Of a stretch of 64,000 bases of DNA, positions 55,630 to 64,000 are shown piece after piece. The position numbers and the translations under genes are program-made. Source of the stretch: Dendrobium chrysotoxum (taxonomy: Eukaryota > Streptophyta > Magnoliopsida > Asparagales > Orchidaceae). The stretch is taken from the NCBI GenBank assembly GCA_019925795.1, contig CM034313.1, positions 91,853,663 through 91,917,662 of the forward strand. Reading direction: 5' to 3'. The stretch's first letter is position 1, and every line of letters begins with the position of its first letter. The notes beneath the pieces are model-generated. The model worked only from the letters and a program-made list of their open reading frames with translations. It had not been told where the DNA came from and did not search any database.

Positions 55630-58435
55630 GGGGCCGTTTGGTTACCTGAAAAAATAATGCAATGTAAAAGAAATACTTTAGAATTATTTGGATGAGTGTA
55701 AAAAAAATACATGACTTTATTTATTTTTTGTTTGATTTGAAGAGAAGTGAATTCAATATAAAGTGTAAAATGGTTGCGGCCACGATGGCAAGGGACTACC
55801 AACGGCGGAAGGGGGTCGTCAGTTGATGGTGGTGGTGGTCGGCGGCGGCGGCAGCAGAAGGGGGCTAGGGGTGGTGGTGGCGGGAGACTACTAGCAGTGG
55901 TGGAGGCTGGCAGTGGCAATGGCTGTGTGTTAACAATGTATTTGAAAATCGCCAAAATCTGAAGAATTCTAAATACACCCGAAACACACAAGTTAGTTTA
56001 TTTGGAATATACTCCTTTTAGACTTCTTTTTAAGGAGAGTATTTAAAGTCTAAATTATGAGGAGTGGTGTTTGAAAATAATTTAAAAGGGAGTGACGAAA
56101 ATTGTTTGATGTATGCGGCATTTGTGAAGAAAATATTTGGCATTTTCTGTACAAACCCAAATATTTCGCCAAAATTTCTAGCATTTTCACGCGCATACGA
56201 CAAAAAGGTTGGCGTCTTCGATCAGACCTTCGTTCCAAACTACGATTTGGGATCGAAGAGCCGAGGAGGCCGAACTCTGTCATATCTATTAAGATAAATT
56301 TAAATTAAACATTACATAATTAGTTTTGTTAAATTTAATATATATGATACTTTTTGTTAATTAATTTTATAGTATTTTTTATAAAAATTTAATAAATAGT
56401 TTTGAAAATGTATTTTTAAGAAATTTTGTAAGATATTGGATGATGATGAGAAATTATTTTATGAAACAGAGAATTATGTTAAATTTACATTATTTAATTA
56501 ATAATTATATTTTTTTATTAATTTATAGATTACGTTAATGTGAAATTAGCTTAGGTATAATCTTCTTCTTCTTTTTTGATAAAACCCTCATAAGAGCATT
56601 TAAAAGAAAAGTTACAAGTCCTTAAAGAATGAAAAGCTCACTAAAAATATAACCTTTGAAATAAAGCCTAGGAGCCAACGGTTCTATCTATTATAATAAT
56701 TAAGCAAAATAAAAGAAAAAACTAAAAATATAAGAAGAATAAGCCGGAGCTAGAAGCAGCATGCATGAGCATATCCACCTGATAAGGAGCCACACGAATG
56801 GTCTAAACAACATGCAGAAAGAACATAAAAAAGGAACCTACAAAAGAAGGAAAAAACCAAAATTCAGTAGGCCGCAATCAGAGCCAGTAAGGAGCCACCA
56901 CAAAACAACCCTCAAAACCCCCAATTCATAGGCCAGTCATCAATTGCTAAGAAGACAAACAATAGCCTACCAAACAAACACATCAAGTCTAGCAGGAACA
57001 AAAAAACCACAACCCTAAGTGTCAATAGCCAACACGGGCTCACAACACCCAAACAACCCAAGAACAGCACAAGGATCTGAGAAAATAGACAACTGCTGAA
57101 ACCAAGCCGGGCAAAACCAGCAGGAGAAAAGGGAAATAAGCTCTAATAAGAAGATTATTTCTTTTGGATTTCCTCAGTTTACGTTTACCAACTTTTGTGA
57201 AAAAATCTTCTTCAACGATTTGAATAACATTTAAGTCATAGATTTCCCTAGAATCCACCCCTTGCACATCAAATTCCTCCCCAGCATCCTAATTAGCTGA
57301 TGAATCACAATCAACAAGTGAGTTACCTTGAACCACCTCATTTTCCTACGATTTGGCAGCTAATTAAGCTAACTAAGATCATTAGATACAAGAGAAATTG
57401 GAACATCAATGAGAGGGACTTCAACATTTGTATCCACATGATTTTCACCATCTGAAACAACAACACTATTAAGAGCCAAAGCATCCAAACCAAATCAAAC
57501 ATCTCCACTCTCAACAGGCATGCCCGAAATCAAAACACCCACAGGGCTAACAGCTTCACCGACTTCAGGTTCCAAAGGAGCAGAATTAGCTTATGTATGG
57601 TTTGGAATAACTTAAGTTAAAACGATTTAATATATTTAGATCTAATTTTTTAGTACTGATTTAAAAATTATTATTTAAAAATTTTATAATATTAGTTAGC
57701 ATTAATATTGGAGAAATAGAAATAATGAAATATAAAATTTACATAAATCATATATTTTTATTGAATATCAACATGAAATATATGTATTTAGTAAAACATT
57801 TTGATATTTTATAAAAATATTTAATTTCTCACCATCATCGTATCATTAAAAAAACGATTTTCAAAACTTCTTATTTGTTAAATTTTTATCAAAAATACTA
57901 TAAAATTAATTAGCAAAAAGTATCATATATATTAAATTTATTAGCAAAATTCAATTTACCAAAACTAATTATGTAATATTTAATTTAAATTTATCTTAAT
58001 AGATCCGACCGAGTCAGTCTCCTCGACTCACCGATCCCTAATCGTAACCCAGAACGAAGGTCTAACGGAAGACTGAAGAGTCAATCTTTTTGGCGTAATT
58101 GTATGAAAAGTCAAAAATTTTGGCGACATATTCGGGTTTGTACAAAAAAAATGCCAAATAATTTGACGCTTTTCTTCACAAATGCAGCATACGTCAAATA
58201 ATTTCACCAATTCCCTCCTTTTAAAATTAGTGCCAAATGATTTGGCATTTTCTTCACAAATGCAGCATATGCCAAACAATTTCACAAATTCGCTCCTTTT
58301 TAAATTAATTTCTGATACAGCTCCTTCTCATAGTTTAGGCTTTAAATGCGCTCCTTTTTTAAAAAAAGTCCCTCCTTTTACACCCTTCGCATTAGGAATA
58401 CTTTACATCTTAAATGCAGCAAATCAAACAGCCCC
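55630..58435. mobile_element. Large PIF/Harbinger-like foldback element with nested LINE
   Basis: GGGGCCGTTTGGTTACC on the left; the right end, reverse-complemented, is GGGGCTGTTTGATTTGC. TTA flanks both sides (55627-55629, 58436-58438). Left arm 56040-56530 and right arm 57840-58290 are long inverted repeats (for example GTACAAACCC.AATAT.TCGCCAAAATTT and TTAATATATATGATACTTTTTG in both). Without the LINE it would be about 1.77 kb. A GGTGGTGGTGG-rich core at 55770-55930 corresponds to the centre of the smaller MITE at 44275. No transposase. Confidence 0.8.
56559..57583 (-). mobile_element. LINE fragment: ORF1 end joined to 3' UTR, no ORF2
   Basis: On the minus strand it runs from a decayed ORF1 C-terminal region, through QIVEEDFFTKVGKRKLRKSK (57204-57145 area, part of the 57267-57040 frame), a G/T-rich 3' UTR and a TTTTATCAAAAAAGAAGAAG end. 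A 15-bp duplication, AATTAGCTTAGGTAT at 56544-56558 and AATTAGCTTATGTAT at 57584-57598, brackets it. Its IDVPIS motif matches the LINE at 2516-4101. The whole ORF2 is missing between ORF1 and the UTR. Confidence 0.7.
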
Positions 58436-58669
58436 TTAAAATATGAAATACATCCTTGTATGCAACCCCAGTTGACCTGGAACCTCACAGATCCATTGAA
58501 AACATTGCTTTCTTTGCTTTCTCATTACAGATGAAATCTTCGTATGAAACATCCAAACATTATATCATTACACCCAACAACCATCGCCCCAGCTGATCAA
58601 CCACCCTCTGCACTTTGCAGGATGTGAACGCCCCTTTGAGCAATCAATTTAGATACTTCAGTTGCTGAA

Positions 58670-59070
58670 AACATTTCTCATTTTTGTTGCCATTGTCAAC
58701 CCAATCTAGTGGTAATACTCCTTACATTTTCCAAGCAATAAATGCATAATCGTGTATGGAGCATAGTAAGTTATATTTAAAATATTCAATGGTAAAATAT
58801 TTTAAGTGAAAATTTATTTCGCCGCAACCAAGCTATCTTATTGCCACCCACTATTAGCCAACAGCCGCCACCAAGCTATCTTACGGCCACTACCGCTATT
58901 CTTAGCTACCCACCACCACTATCTTGGGGTTTTACACTGCATTCATTTTACTTGTAGCCCAACAAAAAAGTAATCTCATGCATTACTTTCTTACTCATCG
59001 ATATGAACAACATCAAATATTTCAAATACACTATATTTATTTTTCAATAAATCAAATAGACCCTTAAGCT
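58670..59070. repeat. Diverged Harbinger-like MITE (44275 family)
   Basis: TTTTACACTGCATTCATTTT, AAAAAGTAATCTCATGCATT and AATAAATCAAATAGACCCTT match the right half of 44275-44681; the left half has decayed. Confidence 0.5.
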
Positions 59071-59281
59071 AACAAAAGTATGTTTTGTCTTAATGTTTAG
59101 CAATTTGGTTAAAAAATTTACAAAAGACTGTTACTTCAACAAAAATATTATTTGATAAACCACATTCACCATCAATGAATTATATTAAATTAGTTCTTAG
59201 AGATGGAGAAATGGCTGTACAAAGGGTTTGCAATATGCAACAGTTTTCGAAAGACTATAAAATCTGCTTTATGTTTTTATG

Positions 59282-59382
59282 GCTTCGTTTGGGATGGCTT
59301 TCTTACTGCTTCTTAAAGTAGTTTTCTAGCTTCTAAAAAACTACTTTAAGAAGCAATAAGAAAGCTGTCCCAAACGAAACTT
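59282..59382. mobile_element. Tourist-like MITE
   Basis: GGCTTCGTTTGGGATGG to CTGTCCCAAACGAAAC, with well-paired arms (TTTCTTACTGCTTCTTAAAG / CTTTAAGAAGCAATAAGAAA); TTA follows it. Confidence 0.8.
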
Positions 59383-59774
59383 AAATCTATGAGATTTTTA
59401 AACTCAATGAAAACCCATCTAAATACAAAAATCTTTCTGATAAAACAATGATGAATTTATATATATACAAGAATAATGATTATAAAAAAATAAGTGGGAT
59501 TCACATCCATAGCACTCAAGATATTAAGAAGGGTAGATTTTGCACATAAATTTTACTATTTACACACTATAGTACTTCATTAGCATGATTATTGGAGCCC
59601 TCAGATGTCGAAGGAAAGTTGTAATGGATCGCCAGGCATGAGGAAGTAACTCGCAAAGGCCTCATTGAAAGGGTGGCATGTGCTCTACTCCTACAAGGCT
59701 TGATTTCCACCCCTGGCAATCTACATATCCCCTACGAGTCACCCACACAAACCCTCTCCCTTTTCTTGTTAGTC

Positions 59775-60254
59775 TATGTGGAATCTGATTGTGTCGATCA
59801 ATCGAGTTATACTGTTGTCACAGACCTCAACTCAGTTTGTCGTGCTCAGGGGGGTCCTCCCCTTGCTTTGGGTCAGACAGAGAGCAGAGCGCTACAGTGC
59901 TCAAGATCTGGCATTGTCAGGTAGACTGGAGATAGAGCATTGAGCGCCATTGTGCTCCAAACTGGTACTACAGCACTGCAAAACTGACTGGATAATTTTT
60001 CTTAAGGGTGGCGTCCCTTTGTGGTGTTTGTATCTCGTTGTTTATTCTTGTATAAGAACGGTGTAAGAGAGAAGAGAAGCAAAGAAAGAGCGAGAGAGAA
60101 GAGAGATCTGTTCAAACTTCTCCCAATTTTTATAAAAGATTTCTTGGTGTGGTGTGGCTCCGTGATTTTTTTCCAGTTTTGTGGTTTTTGACGTTAAATC
60201 CTCATATTCTTTGCTTTCTGCTACATTTATATTTTCTTGTTTGTTTCGTAGCAT
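59775..60254 (+). mobile_element. Solo LTR, plus orientation
   Basis: TGTGGAATCTGATTGTGTC, then CCTCAACTCAGTTTGTCGTG, GGGGGGTCCTCCCCTTGCTT, an ACTGGTACTACAGCACTGCA block, a GAGAGAAGAGAGATCTG leader and GTGTGGCTCCGTGATTTTTT. The same blocks occur inverted at 31730-32280; the 3' part also at 17640-18085. No copia coding DNA follows. A frame starting at 59673 reads through it and is not a gene. Confidence 0.65.
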
Positions 60255-63200
60255 GGTTTACATCCACCCCCCAATATTCCTAAACGATTCCTAACACCCC
60301 TGCCTACACGATTTTGAATGCCCTGGCTTCGACTTGATTTTGGCATCGTTATGAAAAAAGGTCAATCCCTATCACTCCCTCTCTCCATTTTGAATCCAAC
60401 TGTGGCAAACTATGTGCGAAATATTAAAAGATCATGAATATGTGAAAAAAATCTAAGTATGTCTCTTTATCCTTTATTTATAGGAATACAGATAAGACTA
60501 TATGCATTACAAAATAAAGTGCAATATTAATTATAACCCATTATAAATTGTACATGACACGTTGCATAAATTGGTAGGTACATGCATGGCTCTTAGTCCT
60601 TAATGTAGCTCTTAATTCCACGGAGAGTCTCTTGGAAGAGTCTTCAGAATAAGTTATTCAAGACGAGTTTGTGTGAGCAAGTCCTGAATGCGGAAGGGAG
60701 ACCCTAGAGAGTATACTTCATCCTCTGGATGTGAAGGCCAAGTCTTTTGAGGTGATGGCAACTGTGAACAAACAGCTATCTGATTCTAGAGAATCGTAGC
60801 CATAAACCATTGAAGCATGCACCTCCTGTAACTGGATCGGGGATGTCAATGGCAACTTAATAACTTGGATAATCACCAGTGGCCTTAGGAGGTCGATCTC
60901 CATTGGGGCGAGTGTCTCACTCAAGTTTGGAAAAGTCCCTTAATGCTCATGCCCAAGCCAACTTCTTGATTTGCTCTATTTGGATGAGTCACATTCTATG
61001 CCGGCAAGTGCCATAAGTAGATGGCGCAACTATGGTGCAACTATATATTTTGGCCACGGTCTTCTACTAGGTACCTATGAAATATCTACATTGCATCTAC
61101 AAATGTTCATCATTATGAGCTATATATGTATATATATATAATTCTGAATGTGAAATAAATATATAAATGCTAGTGTATCAAATGCTACGTACATAAATCC
61201 TCCAAGAAATAAATATGTGAGAATAAGTTTGGCTTATTTGGTAAGCCATACCAGTCCTTATCTACCATCAGACTTGACTTCGCCACAAATTTAGCTGGAA
61301 GGTTCAAACGCACATTTATCTCCTACTTTAATAATTAATAAAAATAATTAAACACTTATTTTCTACTTTATTCCATTGTTCAAGCCTCCAAAATTAAACC
61401 TAATAAATAAATTAAAATTTTATTTGAGACAGCTATAACATTTTATAAAATTAATTATAAAATTACTCTGAAGGCTATATTAGTTGTATAAAACAGTTTT
61501 TCATCATAATTTTTTAAAAAAATAGTGAGAAAATAGAAAAAAATAATAACCAAATAAAATTATGACAGTTGGCAAAACAATCATAACAAAAAATGTCCCA
61601 AATAAACCTTAAATTTCTAATGTCCCATAACACTCAAAACAACAAATATAAGCCTAAGAAATTTTAATGAAATAAGAAAAATAAAAAATTGAAAAAAAAA
61701 TATTTAGTTTTTTTAAATACTTAGAATATACATTTTGTCAGTTATAGTCATAAAATGCAATATGAATGAGGGCTATTTGAAAAAATAAATAACTAATAAA
61801 TTGTTTCACATGTAATATTAAAAAATATAGAGCCGATCAAATAAATTTGTAAATTAAATTAAATTAAGTCAAAATTTTAACTTGATCAGCTCGATTAAAT
61901 TTTCAATAAATCAAAATTAAATTAAATTACATAATTAATTTAATTTAAATTATACATATCATAGAAATATTAAGTAATTTTATAAATTCATAATTTTGAC
62001 ATGTAAAATAAATAATATCTATTGATTTTTATGTCATTTATTTATTTACATAATTTTAATGCTTTAATATTTAAAAAGTTTAATATAATTTTATTTTAAA
62101 GTTGATCGTTTTTTTTTAAATAGAAAGACAAATAATAATTAAAAAACAAGATACTAACAATCAATAATTAAATTTAACCTAATCAAATAAAATTGATTCC
62201 GTTTGAATTTCTTAAACTTAGTTTTTATAATTTACATACTTTCGTATTGCCTCTTTTAATTGCCATATTTGTTCATAAAAAGTAGATTAAGGGTCTCACT
62301 GTTATAATTTTTTTATAAAGGTAATCATAAAGTTGCTTTGGAGAAAATAGTTTATTTGAAAGTTATCATAAAAAAATAACTTATTAGTATAAAAATTTCT
62401 TGAAAGTAGTACAAAAATAGTGGACAAATAAAAATAATGGTTGTAATCTAAAAAATAATGCACTAAAAAAGTTGTCCCAAATAAAATCTAAATTCTGAGT
62501 TTAAGATTTAGGATTTAGGCTTTATTAATCACTGCATTCCCTACCAATAGCTAGCTTTCTCCTATATGTACAAGAATCTTTTATATTTCTTATACTACAT
62601 ACCAGATAAAAAACATAATAATAGGTGAAAAGTTTTTTCCTTTTTAATTTCTCGGAAAGCTGACCTACTTATTTATATGCTATGTTATAGAAAATAGTTA
62701 CAAGGAAAAGCTCCCGAGTCCCAAGCAATCAAAACCCTGCAATACACAGGTAAAAGGACAAGAAAAAAATGCAATTCGATGAGTATTATGAAGCACCCAT
62801 TTACCAATCAACACCACAACGAAAAAAAAAAAAAGAAGAAAATAGATACACATTGATTGAGCTCAAGCTCAGAAAAAAGGTTTCTGACTGCAAGTATCCT
62901 GATGTCAGGAGAATATACAACTGATTGAACATATGATTCTAGTCAGGAGGATTAAGAATCCATCGGCACTACCCATCCAGCCAAGAATATTATTCAAGTA
63001 GAAACTCATCATCATTACTCGATAAACTCCCTACAACTAAATGGAATTCGCCACCTTCTCCAACCAAAAATGCTCATGCAATCATCAGCCATCGATATAA
63101 ATCCGCAAATCAAACTTATGGCCTCCAACTACTCTTCCTGAAGTTTCACTTTCTTGTTCTCACAGGGTATGATCTCATGGCTTTCATTGATGGGTTTAAT

Positions 63201-63411
63201 TAACCCATCCCAAACCGATACAAATGTTCTTGAATTCATATTACTCACTCTGGATTCGGCAAAATCAAAATATACTTAATATCTTTGTTGGCTCTCTCTC
63301 ATAATTTTGTACTTAATATCATTGTTGGCTCTCTCCCTAAACCCTAAATTAGAAATTTTTGTACCAAAAAAATACTTTAGAAAGCAGTAAGAAAACCGAC
63401 CCAAATGAAGT
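60255..63411. other. Long AT-rich intergenic stretch with MITE remnants
   Basis: 60430-60680 may be a decayed LTR (see 43033). 61410-61615 and 62285-62490 have ends of the TTATTTGAGAC.GCT / TTGTCCCAAATAAAACCT kind, diverged Tourist-like MITEs. 63340-63408 is the right arm of another (AAGCAGTAAGAAAACCGACC). 61800-62230 is very AT-rich. No gene is supported. Confidence 0.45.
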
Positions 63412-63768
63412 CTAAATGAGTATGAGCTTTATAAAGCTATTAGTAACTTTATCACCAATAAAGTAACAACCGATCTCAATGTGTTCAGTCCTCTGGTGAA
63501 AAATGGGATTAGTGGTTGCGACCGGATTGTCACATAAAATGAGTATTGAAGGCGGTGAGATGATGCCAAAGTTCCATAATAATTGGGTTAGCAAGTCAAT
63601 GAGCTGATGGTGGTTGCTAAGGCCGAACACCGAATGCTCAACTTCATCAGAGAACCTCGAAATGATGGTTTGCTTCTTAGGTTTGATATAGATAGCTTTG
63701 TCTCCAATAGCTACAAAGATATATATATTTTTATAACTCAAACAAATTAACACCATATCACAACGCAA
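63412..63768 (-). pseudogene. Decayed copia RNase H fragment
   Basis: The minus-strand frame reads KKQTIISRFSDEVEHSVFGL, LCDNPVATTNPIFHQRTEHI and EIGCYFIGDKV, clearly the C-terminal RNase H of copia polyproteins (SKKQ...SSTEAEY; CDNxxAxxxxxNPVFHxRTKHIEIDYHFI). The STEAEY glutamate and flanking residues have changed and the upstream part has decayed. It differs too much from the copia element at 37033-41574 to be a recent copy of it. Confidence 0.8.
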
Positions 63769-63835
63769 GAAAAAAAAATCTTGTTCTTGAGCCCTAAAGA
63801 GTGGCTACAATCAACATAGGAATAACAATCTTACA

Positions 63836-63896
63836 AATAATGATCTTGTTAGTCAGGGACTAATAGATTATTATCCTGACTAACAAGATCATTATT
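63836..63896. repeat. Perfect 21-bp hairpin
   Basis: Arms 63836-63856 and 63876-63896 are perfectly complementary (AATAATGATCTTGTTAGTCA begins the left arm) with a 19-base loop. Confidence 0.85.
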
Positions 63897-64000
63897 GAAT
63901 ATAGTAATGACGGACCAGGTGCAATTGTCTTCGAGTGCATTATTTCAACGTTCATGAATTCTTGTCCCTCGAGAATGTTAACGGCATACTGATATGATTG
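63897..64000. other. Right edge of the window
   Basis: Contains a short minus-strand-like stretch (GTGCAATTGTCTTCGAGTGC) that could belong to the decayed copia element, but it is too short to assign. Confidence 0.3.

Noticed and set aside
55533..55991. 152-codon Pro-rich frame
   Set aside because: It spans the terminus and GGT-repeat core of the Harbinger-like element.
59673..59924. 83-codon frame
   Set aside because: It crosses the boundary of a solo LTR and has no domain.
1..64000. tRNA, rRNA, bacterial operon, phage or defence-system genes
   Set aside because: I scanned for such structures and found none; the coding content is entirely plant and plant-retroelement. Short tRNA-like matches are the retroelement primer-binding sites.

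Overview
This window is nuclear DNA of a flowering plant. It is AT-rich, the genes have GT-AG introns, the coding families are plant ones (patatin-like acyl hydrolases and a phytocyanin), and the rest is a dense mix of plant LTR retrotransposons, LINEs, MITEs and hAT-like elements. There are no bacterial operons, rRNA or recognisable tRNA genes. I cannot name the species; a woody dicot or magnoliid is a guess.

Host genes. Four patatin-like genes lie in tandem, all on the minus strand. PLP-A (825-977) is only exon 1; the rest runs off the left edge. PLP-B (5797-7935) and PLP-C (19332-21564) are complete six-exon genes, nearly identical, sitting in a recent segmental duplication (about 5030-8440 and 18630-22410). 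PLP-D (34972-36682) is a more diverged complete gene that lacks the last intron. A broken 3' piece of a fifth copy lies at 4400-4705. All complete copies keep the GGGxRG oxyanion motif, the GTSTGG nucleophile and the catalytic DGG aspartate, and have no obvious signal peptide, so they look like intracellular lipid acyl hydrolases. One further gene, a secreted phytocyanin (blue copper protein), is at 53803-54639, also minus.

Mobile DNA. 11155-17418 is a complete Ty3/gypsy-like element with 1011-bp LTRs and an ATTAT target duplication. It carries gag sequence but no pol and has three blocks of tandem repeats, so it is a non-autonomous TR-GAG type element. It sits inside an older solo LTR of its own family (10233-11154 plus 17424-17478). 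37033-41574 is a complete, apparently intact Ty1/copia element (1357-residue polyprotein, near-identical 193-bp LTRs, ATAAG duplication) placed about 350 bp upstream of PLP-D. 49193-50451 is a 5'-truncated RTE-type LINE with an open reverse transcriptase frame. 55630-58435 is a PIF/Harbinger-like foldback element (TTA duplication) with a LINE piece inserted in it (15-bp duplication). 25806-26411 is a hAT-like element with a perfect 8-bp duplication, inside a decayed copia gag. A small Tourist-like MITE family (GGCTTCGTTTGGGAC ends, TAA duplication) occurs at least ten times, including in introns of the patatin genes.

The remainder (parts of 27.5-34.9 kb, 42.3-48.5 kb, 50.5-53.8 kb and 60.3-64 kb) is decayed repeat or AT-rich sequence with no gene I can support. 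The most informative features are the time-ordered insertions, which the paralogous copies let one read as filled versus empty sites. I found no credible sign of a wholly new biological system.
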